The position numbers and the translations under genes are program-made. Below the pieces are notes generated by a model. That model did not search any database. It saw only the letters and a program-made list of their open reading frames with translations, and was not told the DNA's origin. Shown one piece after another: positions 48,767 through 55,480 of a DNA stretch of 64,000 nucleotides. The stretch lies in NCBI RefSeq assembly GCF_015163075.1, contig NZ_JADDXU010000030.1, positions 29,463 through 93,462 on the forward strand, in the 5' to 3' direction. Position 1 is the first letter of the stretch, and each line of letters opens with the position of its first letter. This DNA is from Streptomyces justiciae (lineage in GTDB: Bacteria; Actinomycetota; Actinomycetes; Streptomycetales; Streptomycetaceae).

Positions 48767-50078
48767 AGAACCGGTGCCGGGCGGAGAACTCGAGCAGGCG
48801 CTCCCGATCCTCGGTGCCGAGGTCGCCGTACGCGTGGACCACGACCCGTTCCAGGACGTCGGGCTCCAGTCGCCCGAGCAAGGTGTCCAACCCGGGCCAC
48901 AGGCAGTCGGCGAGCGGCCGGCCGGGCACTCCGAGGTCGACCGCGACGGCCTCCGCGGTGGGCGGACGGAGCAGGGCGAGGAGGGGCGGCTCGACATCGC
49001 GCGGACCGAGCCACAGACCGGCTGGGGTCACGACGGCCTTGCAGTCCTCGGAGTCCATGAGCTCCGAGCAGTTCGCGGGCGCCTGCCACTCCGTCACCCG
49101 CGGAGCCCTGACGCTCGTGGCCCTTGCGACGCTCTCGGGGGAGCAGACCGCGGTGCGGGCGAAGGGGCGCCACGACGGTCGGCCGCGCAAGTCGGTCATC
49201 CACAGCTCCACCGCCGCGTCGCCCGCCGAGGCGCCGGCCGGGGTGGTACCGGCCGGGGCCACCGGGGCGCCCACGGCCACCTGGACGTCGCCGTCCAGCA
49301 GGTCCGCCAGTTCCTCCCCGAGCCGCAGCAGCGGCTGCCCGTCCAGCGTCACCAACCGGAGTGCCGCGCGCACGGGTTCGGGCAGCGCGGCCATCACCAC
49401 GGCGAGGACGGCGGCGGGCACCTGAGCGGAGGCGAGGATCAGCTGCGGCCGGTCGCGCTCCGGTGGGATCGTGTGCGGCCGGGTGTGGGCGGTGACGGGC
49501 GCCGGGCCCGCGGGCCGGACGGCGAGGCCGGCCGGGACGGGCTCGACCACGTGCCCGGCCACCGTCTGTCGGCCCAGTCGCCGTACGGCCATCTCCCAGT
49601 CCGGTAGCGGCAGATGGCTGCTCACCCGGCGGGCCTCCGCACCGGGAGAGAAGTGCCACCAGCCGCCGGAGGCGCCCGGCAGGTCGGGGGAGAACAGGGT
49701 GCCGTCGGAGGTGACGAGCGCGGTGCCGGCCGCCGCCAGCACGTCCAGCCCCCACCGTTCGCAGATCAGCGTGGCCGCCGAGGGGTGCCCCCCGCTCTCG
49801 AGGGCGCCCGCGGACATCACCAGCGTCAGCAGCCTCACCTGCGCGTCCCGGATCGACTCCAGGCTCGGCGCCAGCCACGCGCACAACGCCTCGGCACCGT
49901 CGTCGTGCAGGGGCGCGCCGACCACCACGACGGCTTCGCCCGGGCGGGCGGGGGAGAGGCGCCCGGCGAGCTCGGTGAGCCACTGCGGCGGCCGGTTCCC
50001 TTGGTGTACGAGGTGAATGCGGTCGCCGGCCCGCGAGACCGTCGGAGACGACGCGGTGTCGGGGTCGTGTTCGGTCAC
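48753..50078 (-). CDS. T7SS-linked protein of unknown function
   Basis: 441 residues, family not recognised. No signal peptide or TM helix. Segments alternate between strand-helix patterns (GEAVVVVGAPLHDDGAEALCAWLAP, RLLTLVMSAGAL, GLDVLAAAGTALVTSDGTLF) and a second half that looks repeated (VPAAVLAVVMAALPEPVRAALRLVT, VELWMTDLRGRPSW). A Cys-containing piece, NCSELMDSEDCKAVVTPAGLWLG, is notable. The C-terminus ends RHRFSMAS within a terminator stem. It faces the giant-protein operon and its promoter holds six ACATGTG-like boxes, so it is probably part of the T7SS island and co-regulated. The GTG at 50078 has a GGGAG site. Confidence 0.65.
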   Translation of the reverse strand: MTEHDPDTASSPTVSRAGDRIHLVHQGNRPPQWLTELAGRLSPARPGEAVVVVGAPLHDDGAEALCAWLAPSLESIRDAQVRLLTLVMSAGALESGGHPSAATLICERWGLDVLAAAGTALVTSDGTLFSPDLPGASGGWWHFSPGAEARRVSSHLPLPDWEMAVRRLGRQTVAGHVVEPVPAGLAVRPAGPAPVTAHTRPHTIPPERDRPQLILASAQVPAAVLAVVMAALPEPVRAALRLVTLDGQPLLRLGEELADLLDGDVQVAVGAPVAPAGTTPAGASAGDAAVELWMTDLRGRPSWRPFARTAVCSPESVARATSVRAPRVTEWQAPANCSELMDSEDCKAVVTPAGLWLGPRDVEPPLLALLRPPTAEAVAVDLGVPGRPLADCLWPGLDTLLGRLEPDVLERVVVHAYGDLGTEDRERLLEFSARHRFSMAS

Positions 50079-50105
50079 CGTATTGCTCCCGCGGGGACGA
50101 CGGCC

Positions 50106-50244
50106 GCATGTGAGCGGGCCGGATTCGGCTGCTGGCCACACATGTGAAATGACGCATGTGAGTCTACGCGCAATGCACACGTGTCCAAATTGTCGGCGTC
50201 ACCGGGAATCGGGGGCTTGACCGCATGTGTTGCTGACGTGTGAG
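50106..50244. promoter_or_regulatory. Cluster of six ATGTG/ACGTGT boxes
   Basis: GCATGTGAG (50106), CACACATGTGAAA (50137), GCATGTGAG (50154), GCACACGTGTCC (50175), GCATGTGTTG (50223) and GACGTGTGAG (50235) crowd the divergent promoter between the T7SS-linked gene and the dienelactone hydrolase gene. This density suggests a cooperatively bound regulator. Confidence 0.45.
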
Positions 50245-50272
50245 TGAAGACCCAGATCAGAGAGGCTCACCC

Positions 50273-51028
50273 ATGAACGCTGTCGCCGGAACCTTTGTGG
50301 ACATCCCCACCGCGGACGGCATCGCCGACGCCTATCTCGCACACCCCGACGACGGGCGGGCCCATCCCGGTGTGCTCATGTACCAGGACGCGTTCGGGGT
50401 GCGGCCGCATCTGACGGCCATGGCCGACCGGCTGGCGATCGCCGGCTACACCGTGCTCGTCCCGAACGTCTTCTACCGGCACGGGCGTATCCCGGTCGTG
50501 GAGCTGCCCGAGTTCATCGACATGGAGGCCCGGCCGGACATCGTGGGGAAGGTCGTGCCGCTGATGGAGGCGCTCACCCCGGAGCTGACGGAACGTGATG
50601 CCGAGGCTTACCTGAGGTGGTTCGCACAGTCGCCGCTGGTCACGGACGGGCCGGTGGGCGTCACCGGGTACTGCATGGGGGCGCGGCTCGCGCTCTACAC
50701 CGCGGGCACTCACCCGGACCGGGTCGCCGCGGCGGCCGGATTCCACGGTGGCTGGTTGGCGAGCGAGGCACCCGACAGTCCGCATCTGCTGGCCGACCGG
50801 ATCACCGCCGAGCTGTACTTCGCGCACGCCGACGAGGACCCCTCGATGCCCGAGGATCAGGTCCGCAGGCTGGAGAAGGCGCTCGCCGACGCGGGCGTCA
50901 GGCACCGGTGCGAGGTGTACGCGGGCGCGCACCACGGCTACACCCAGTCCGACACGGCCGCCTACAACCCTGAGGCGGCCGAGCGGCACTGGACGGAGCT
51001 GCTGGCCCTGTTCGGCCGCGTCCTCTGA
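50273..51028 (+). CDS. Dienelactone hydrolase family protein
   Basis: A 251-residue alpha/beta hydrolase. The nucleophile is the Cys of GYCMGAR (about 130), replacing Ser as in classical dienelactone hydrolases; the acid is Asp in HADEDPSM, and the base His in GAHHGYTQSD near 223. The first strand region IADAYLAHP and the MYQDAFGVRPHL oxyanion area are typical. Such enzymes open lactones in aromatic breakdown, but many relatives have other substrates. The ATG at 50273 has a GAGAGG site; GTG/ATG further upstream lack one. It is convergent with a decayed glnII gene. Confidence 0.88.
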   Translation: MNAVAGTFVDIPTADGIADAYLAHPDDGRAHPGVLMYQDAFGVRPHLTAMADRLAIAGYTVLVPNVFYRHGRIPVVELPEFIDMEARPDIVGKVVPLMEALTPELTERDAEAYLRWFAQSPLVTDGPVGVTGYCMGARLALYTAGTHPDRVAAAAGFHGGWLASEAPDSPHLLADRITAELYFAHADEDPSMPEDQVRRLEKALADAGVRHRCEVYAGAHHGYTQSDTAAYNPEAAERHWTELLALFGRVL

Positions 51029-51053
51029 GCGTGGGCGGCCCGGTGGGCGCCGG

Positions 51054-51505
51054 TCAGACGAGACCGGCGTCGGCCAGGGCCGTGCAGCAGGTGTCGACCA
51101 TCAGCCGGGTGACGACGTACGGGTCCACGTTGGCGTTGGGGCGACGGTCCTCCATGTATCCCTTCTTGTCGATCTCGACTTGGAAGGGGATGCGCACGGA
51201 GGCGCCGCGGTTGGACACGCCGTAGCTGAACTCGCTGAAGTGCGCGGTCTCGTGCAGACCCGTCAGCCGGTACTCGACGCCGGAGCCGTACTGGCGGAGA
51301 AGTTCGTGTGCGCGCCGGCGCCGTTCCAGTCGCCCTTGACGGGCTTGGGGTCGAGGGTGGCGGAGATGCCGAAGTCCTCGGCGGTGCGGTAGCGGTAGAG
51401 CAGCCAGCGGGCCACCCACAGCTGGTCGGCGACCTCGAGCGGGGAGAGCGGGCCGACCTGGCGGCGACCGGCTTCGATCCAGATGTACTCGGCCTTGAAA
51501 GCCAT
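51054..51505 (-). pseudogene. glnII: Decayed glutamine synthetase II (glnII) remnant
   Basis: The minus strand starts MAFKAEYIWIEAG, the exact kind of N-terminus of actinobacterial GSII, then jumps to RRQVGPLSPLEVADQLWVARWLLYR and AEDFGISATLDPKPVKGDWNGAGAHTNFS, a block normally about 165 residues further on. The frame then breaks and the family's C-terminus resumes in another frame: YRLTGLHETAHFSEFSYGVSNRG, RRPNANVDPYVVTRL, VDTCCTALADAGLV. Hence at least two internal deletions and one frameshift, removing the N-terminal beta-grasp domain and most of the active site. It cannot make a working enzyme. A GlnII elsewhere in the genome is expected. Confidence 0.9.
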
Positions 51506-51636
51506 GTCGGTTATTTCTCCAGGGCGTTCTGGGGCCGTGGTGCTCCCGACCTGAGGACGTGGCGGAGAAACCTTCTGGTTCAACTGGCGCGCGTCACGTG
51601 TGGCGCTGGTTCTTCTCGCGGTGGAAACCCGCGCCA

Positions 51637-51661
51637 CCGGTCAGCCCGGCCGGGTGACCGG
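51637..51661 (-). terminator. Terminator hairpin after SRPBCC gene
   Basis: CCGGTCA pairs with TGACCGG, and CCCG with CGGG inside it, one bulged base; loop of two to four nt. It begins 8 nt beyond the stop of the minus-strand SRPBCC gene. Confidence 0.5.
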
Positions 51662-51668
51662 CGGGCTG

Positions 51669-52097
51669 TCACTTGGCGTGCAGGGGGCCCGCGAAGGACT
51701 TGCGCAGGGACCCGGGAGCGACGACGGGCAGCAGGGCGGCGAGCATCTTGCCCTTGACCGTGCTGGGCTGCCGCGTCAGTTCGACGTCGACCCGGGTGCC
51801 CTCGCCCTGCGGGGTCATCCGGAAGACCCAGCCACCGCCGGCGCCGAAGAGCTTGGAGTCGAGCGTGGTGATGGTGACCGTGTCGCCGGCGGGCTCCCAG
51901 TCGTAGCGGGCGCGCTCCCAGGCCGCGGCGGTTCCCTCGGTGACCTCGGCCCAGGTGTCGCCGCGGTCGTGGACCTCGAAGTGCGCGGCGTCGATGGTCG
52001 GCCAGGCCTCGGCCCGAGCGGGGCTGAAGTCGGTCAGCACCTGGAGCACGTCCTTCGGGCCGAGCTGGGAGACGAGGTGGAAGCGTACGACTGCCAT
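51669..52097 (-). CDS. SRPBCC family protein
   Basis: A 142-residue START/Bet v1-like protein with a hydrophobic binding cavity. It follows the order strand (MAVVRFHLVSQL), two short helices (GPKDVLQVLTDF), strands with FEVHDRGDTWAEVTEG and WEPAGDTVTITTLDS, GWVFRMTPQGEGTRVDVELTR, and a terminal helix (KGKMLAALLPVVAPGSLRKSF). Members bind lipids or act as polyketide cyclases; ligand unknown. It is divergent from CGNR protein 2, and the spacer carries two 21-bp palindromes, one only 46 nt from its start codon, so both genes may be controlled together. Confidence 0.83.
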   Translation of the reverse strand: MAVVRFHLVSQLGPKDVLQVLTDFSPARAEAWPTIDAAHFEVHDRGDTWAEVTEGTAAAWERARYDWEPAGDTVTITTLDSKLFGAGGGWVFRMTPQGEGTRVDVELTRQPSTVKGKMLAALLPVVAPGSLRKSFAGPLHAK

Positions 52098-52142
52098 GGC
52101 ATGTCCTCACTGAGAAGGGGCCGAAGGGGTTCGGACCGCGAA

Positions 52143-52163
52143 GTAACCGTTCTAGCCGGTGAC
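52143..52163. promoter_or_regulatory. GTCACC-N9-GGTGAC palindrome, SRPBCC side
   Basis: GTAACC, spacer GTTCTAGCC, GGTGAC. One change in the left arm. Starts 42 nt before the next copy. Confidence 0.55.
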
Positions 52164-52184
52164 GAAAGGTTCCCAAACGTATGC

Positions 52185-52205
52185 GTCACCTGTCAAGATG
52201 GTTAC
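52185..52205. promoter_or_regulatory. GTCACC-N9-GGTGAC palindrome, CGNR 2 side
   Basis: GTCACC, spacer TGTCAAGAT, GGTTAC. The spacer is the exact reverse complement of that at the CGNR 1 start. Confidence 0.65.
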
Positions 52206-52242
52206 TCTCGAAAGACAGCAAGGTCCCTGCCAGGAGGGTCGC

Positions 52243-52782
52243 GTGAGACATGTGTTTCCGTGCGGGACGCCCGCGCTCGACTTCGTGGGCACATTGAAGG
52301 AGCGGCGTACACCGGTCCCCATCGAGCGGATCGGTTCGCCCGCACTGCTCGATTCCTGGTTCGTCCAAGCCGGGCTACTCGACCGGCCGCCCGGATCGGA
52401 CGAGGCCGACCTGCGCGCGGCGCTCGAACTGAGGGAGGCGATCTACGCGCTGCTCCGGGCCCGGCTCACGGGCCGTCCGCTGCCCGTCGCGGCGGTGATC
52501 GCGGTGAACCGGCGGGCCGCCGGGGTGCCGGTGGTGATGCTCCTGGACGCCGCGGGGACGAGCCGTACCGGGAAGGCAACCCAGGCCCTCACCGAACTCG
52601 CCCGTGAGGCGGTCGAGATCCTCGCCGGACAGGACGCGGCACTGCTGCGCGAGTGCGGACGCCCGGACTGCACCCACGTCTACCTCGACCGCTCCCGCGG
52701 CCGCCGACGGGAGTGGTGTGCGATGCGGTCCTGCGGGAACCGCGTCAAGGCGGCCGCACTGCGTGCGCGTCGACGGGCGTGA
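52243..52782 (+). CDS. CGNR zinc-finger regulator 2 (ABATE domain)
   Basis: A 179-residue paralogue of the protein at 8002-8565. The ABATE domain starts FPCGTPALDFVGTLKERR and includes LREAIYALLRARLTGRPLP; the C-terminal zinc finger shows the Cys pairs of ECGRPDC and WCAMRSCGNR with a basic tail (AAALRARRRA). Here the family name motif CGNR is exact (CGNK in copy 1). A clear AGGAGGG site marks the GTG at 52243, unlike copy 1. Two copies of the GTCACC-N9-GGTGAC palindrome precede it, 42 nt apart. It may repress itself and the SRPBCC gene. It overlaps no neighbour and converges with a GAF-domain gene. Confidence 0.88.
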   Translation: MRHVFPCGTPALDFVGTLKERRTPVPIERIGSPALLDSWFVQAGLLDRPPGSDEADLRAALELREAIYALLRARLTGRPLPVAAVIAVNRRAAGVPVVMLLDAAGTSRTGKATQALTELAREAVEILAGQDAALLRECGRPDCTHVYLDRSRGRRREWCAMRSCGNRVKAAALRARRRA

Positions 52783-52813
52783 CACAGCCGTGGATCTTCG
52801 ATCGGCGTGCCCC

Positions 52814-53227
52814 TCAGTTAGCGGGCAGGGAGGCAGCGTCGGCGTCGAGCTTCGCCAACTCGCCCTCGGTCAACTCGCGTTCGTCAAGCCAGGCGAGGCC
52901 GACGACCGCCCGGACCGAGCCGTCCGCGCCCTGCACGGGCAGGGCGACGGCGGCTTTGCCGTCCACGGCCCTGGCACCCGGCTTGACCGCGCCGCTGACG
53001 TCCTCCTTGAGGTTGCAGGTCTGGATCGGCCGGGCCTGCTCCCAGGCGAGGCCCGCCATGCCCTTGCCGAGCGGTATCCGCGCGGTGATCTCCTGCACCT
53101 TGGGCGGGATGTTGTGCGACGCCGCTATGTGCAGCAGGTCGTCCCGCACGACATGGACCGTCCCGGCGACGGCCTCGTGGCGGTCGAGCAGGGCGCGCAG
53201 CCAGGAGTTCGTGGGCTCATCGAGCAC
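52814..53227 (-). CDS. GAF domain-containing protein
   Basis: A 137-residue single-domain GAF protein. After a short helix (EPTNSWLRALLDRHEAVAG) come the family blocks VHVVRDDLLHIAASHNIPPKV, IPLGKGMAGLAWEQARPIQTCNL, AVALPVQGADGSVRAVVGLAWL and a final helix (LTEGELAKLDADAASL). The pattern resembles free-methionine-sulfoxide-reductase-type or signalling GAFs, but the three catalytic Cys of fRMsr are not present. The ligand is unknown. The GTG start lies inside the preceding thioesterase gene (11-nt overlap), so the two are translationally coupled; a long false extension upstream is just the other gene in another frame. Confidence 0.75.
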   Translation of the reverse strand: MLDEPTNSWLRALLDRHEAVAGTVHVVRDDLLHIAASHNIPPKVQEITARIPLGKGMAGLAWEQARPIQTCNLKEDVSGAVKPGARAVDGKAAVALPVQGADGSVRAVVGLAWLDERELTEGELAKLDADAASLPAN

Positions 53228-53693
53228 GGTCGAGCTCGCTCTCCGGGAGGCCGAGGGTCCGGGCGATCTCGGCGACCTGCTCCGACCAGGCCGTGGGCCG
53301 CATGGTGGTGCGGTCGAGGCGGACGACCGTACGGCTGCCGTGGGCGTACGTCGTCGTCCCGTCGGCCGAGCACACCCGGTAGCCCGCGGTGGCGGAGGTG
53401 GTGCCCAGACGCTGCATCCACAGGTGCACGGCGTACTCGCCGATATCCGCGACGGGACGGTCATAGGTGATGTCGAAGGTCTTCGCGACGTTGAAGCCGT
53501 CTCCCTCCAGGCCGCTCTTGCCGCCGAGGCCCTTGCTGCGCCAGAACCATCCCCACGCCCGCTCGACCAGCACCTGGTAGTGCCCGTTGTGCAGCAGGCC
53601 CATCGGGTCCAGGTCGTCGAAGTGGACGACCACGGGCATCAGGACGCCTACATCCGTGCCGGGCGTGGCGGTGGCAGTGGGGGAGGCGGTCAT
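53217..53693 (-). CDS. Hotdog-fold acyl-CoA thioesterase
   Basis: A 158-residue 4-hydroxybenzoyl-CoA-thioesterase-type protein. The hot-dog start VVVHFDDLDPMGLLHNGHYQVLVERAWGWFW carries the catalytic Asp (the second D of DDLD) and the HNGHY motif. Later strands are FNVAKTFDITYDRPVADIGEYAVHLWMQRLG and YAHGSRTVVRLD. It should cleave acyl-CoA or acyl-ACP thioesters; chain length unknown. First gene of a two-gene unit with the GAF protein. The promoter contains ATATGTGTGAACACGTATGTG-like boxes at 53735-53755. Confidence 0.85.
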   Translation of the reverse strand: MTASPTATATPGTDVGVLMPVVVHFDDLDPMGLLHNGHYQVLVERAWGWFWRSKGLGGKSGLEGDGFNVAKTFDITYDRPVADIGEYAVHLWMQRLGTTSATAGYRVCSADGTTTYAHGSRTVVRLDRTTMRPTAWSEQVAEIARTLGLPESELDRAR

Positions 53694-53765
53694 CGTTGTT
53701 TGCTCCTAGGGTCGTGTCGTCCGCCCGCGGGCGAATATGTGTGAACACGTATGTGCAGGATAGCC

Positions 53766-54114
53766 TCAGGCGCCGTCGCGGACGAACTCCGCCGCGCGTT
53801 CCGCGATGGCGTGAGATGAACAGCCGCTCGGCGATCTGCTTGTTGGTCAGGCCCGTCGCCGTGAACTCGGCGATCTCGCGTTCCTGCGCGGTGAGTACAC
53901 CCCCGCTCCGGTCGTCCGGATGCGGCAGAACCCGCCCGGCCGCCCGCAGTTCTTTGCGCGCCCGCTCGGCCCAGGCCGCCGAGTCGAGCTGCTGGAAGGT
54001 CTGCAACGCGGCCGTCAGAGGAGCCTTGGACTCGGACAGCGCCCTCGACCTGCGCAGCCACTCGCCGTGAGCCGGCCGCACCCGCGCCAGGGAGAACGGC
54101 CACCGTTCCGCACG
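53766..54114 (-). pseudogene. Remnant of a LuxR-family (LAL) regulator
   Basis: The minus strand encodes ERWPFSLARVRPAHGEWLRRSR, then TAALQTFQQLDSAAWAERARKELRAAG and the LuxR helix-turn-helix LTAQEREIAEFTATGLTNKQIAERLFIS. This is the C-terminal end of a large ATP-binding LuxR regulator. The 5' part of the gene is gone and the usual end of the HTH (after LFIS) is replaced by a frame change, after which another frame reads AIAERAAEFVRDGA and stops at 53766. The latter may be the tail of a different decayed gene. It sits against the terminator of the RICIN gene. Confidence 0.75.
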
Positions 54115-54115
54115 C

Positions 54116-54146
54116 GGGCGGGTCCGGCCGAACGCCGGACCCGCCC
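54116..54146. terminator. 13-bp terminator hairpin
   Basis: A perfect 13-bp stem (54116-54128 with 54134-54146) and a 5-nt loop, directly after the RICIN gene stop. Confidence 0.85.
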
Positions 54147-54150
54147 GTTG

Positions 54151-55362
54151 CTACTGCACGGACCACTTCTGGTTGTCGAGGCCGGTGCAGGACCACAGCT
54201 GGATCCTGGAGCCGTTGGTCTTCTGGTGATCGCGTACGTCAGCGCACTTGTCGGCGAGCGCGCTCACCACGTCGTGGGAGGTGTTCAGAGCGAACCGCTG
54301 CGCCGCACCGCCGTTGCAGGAACCGATCTCGAGGTCGATGCCGTCGTCCGTCGACCCGCCCGCCAACTGCACACACATGCCGAGCGCGCGCATGGTCCCG
54401 CCGGTGAACGTCCACTGCTGCGAGGCGGCTTGCGAGCAGTCCCAGATCATCAGCTTCGCGCCCTGCACGGCCTTGCCGCCGACGATGTCGATACAGCGGT
54501 TGGAGTCGTGGCTGAAGATGTTCACACCGGGTACGGCGACCGAAGTGGTCGTACGGGGAGGGGTGTCGCTGCCGGCCTTGGTCCCCGTGTCCGCGTCCGG
54601 GCTCGGGTCCGCCGCGCTTTTGTGTGACGCGCCGGTGCTGGGCGTCGCGGAGGCCGATTCCTTCGACGCGTCCGTCTTCTTGCCGGGCGGGCCGGTGGAC
54701 GCGCTTGTCGTGGGTGCCGACGCGCCGTCGAGCGCGTCGATGACGTCCGAGCCGCGGTCGTCGGTGGCCACGGACACCGACGCGTCGTCACGTCCCCCGT
54801 CGTCCGAACCGTTGACCACGCCCAGGGTCACCAGCACCCCGACCACCGACAACAGTCCGACGACACCGACGACGCCGAGTGCTCCGCGAAGCCCCTCGTG
54901 CCGGCGTTTGCCGGTGGTGCCCGGGGCGGGCTGCGGGCCCGGCTCCGCGCGGTCGGCGCCGCCGCGCGAGCCGAGGGAGGAGGGGGAGGAGAGTGAGGAG
55001 AGTGAGGAGAGTGAGGAGAGTCGGGCCAGCCGGGGCACGGAGGGGCTCTGGCCGCTCGCGGCGCCTTCACGAGCCGTTCCTGCACCGGTTTCCGGACGGG
55101 TTTCTGCACCGGTGCCCTGACCGGTTCCCGAGTCGGTTCCAGCGCCGCTTCCGGCACGGCTTCCAGGGCCGCTTCCGGCACCGGTTCCAGGGCGGCTTCC
55201 GGCACCGGTTCCACGGTCGGTTCCGGGATCGGTTCCACGGCCGTTTCCGGGACCGGTTCCACGGCCGTTTCCGGAGCCGGCCGCACTGACCGACTTGGCG
55301 CTGCCCGGAACTCTCTTCGGGAGGTATCCTCCCGACCGGGGCGGCGTGTGCGGAGGTTTCAT
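54151..55362 (-). CDS. RICIN lectin protein with Gly-rich N-terminus
   Basis: A 403-residue membrane-anchored lectin. Residues 1-100 are a Gly/Thr/Ser/Arg repeat (units such as GTGAGSGPGS), then a Ser-Leu run (LSSLSSLSSLSSPSSL), a TM helix at about 165-185 (GVVGVVGLLSVVGVLVTLGVV), an Asp/Ser/Lys-rich stalk, and a ricin B-type trefoil from about 275 (SHDSNRCIDIVGG, LMIWDCSQAASQQW, ALGMCVQLAGG, LADKCADVRDHQ, IQLWSCTGLDNQKW). The QxW motifs support sugar binding. Same plan as the RICIN protein in the T7SS operon. GGAAAGGAAG precedes the chosen ATG. Next upstream is a PBP4-type carboxypeptidase gene in the same direction. Confidence 0.85.
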   Translation of the reverse strand: MKPPHTPPRSGGYLPKRVPGSAKSVSAAGSGNGRGTGPGNGRGTDPGTDRGTGAGSRPGTGAGSGPGSRAGSGAGTDSGTGQGTGAETRPETGAGTAREGAASGQSPSVPRLARLSSLSSLSSLSSPSSLGSRGGADRAEPGPQPAPGTTGKRRHEGLRGALGVVGVVGLLSVVGVLVTLGVVNGSDDGGRDDASVSVATDDRGSDVIDALDGASAPTTSASTGPPGKKTDASKESASATPSTGASHKSAADPSPDADTGTKAGSDTPPRTTTSVAVPGVNIFSHDSNRCIDIVGGKAVQGAKLMIWDCSQAASQQWTFTGGTMRALGMCVQLAGGSTDDGIDLEIGSCNGGAAQRFALNTSHDVVSALADKCADVRDHQKTNGSRIQLWSCTGLDNQKWSVQ

Positions 55363-55421
55363 CGCTTCCTTTCCAGCGGAGCCGGAGGACGGGGCCGGGC
55401 ACGGCCTGACGGCACGCACGA

Positions 55422-55452
55422 GCGCCGCCCGACCTCCGCGGTCGGACGGCGC
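55422..55452. terminator. Terminator after dacB
   Basis: A 13-bp stem with one mismatch (55422-55434 with 55440-55452), loop of 5 nt, between dacB and the downstream RICIN gene. Confidence 0.65.
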
Positions 55453-55480
55453 CCGGTGCGTCCGGTGCCCGGTGTCAGCC

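Noticed and set aside
55080..55270. Repeated GGTTCC/GGCCG tract resembling a DNA repeat element
   Set aside because: It encodes the Gly/Thr/Ser repeat of the RICIN protein in frame; no independent element is needed.
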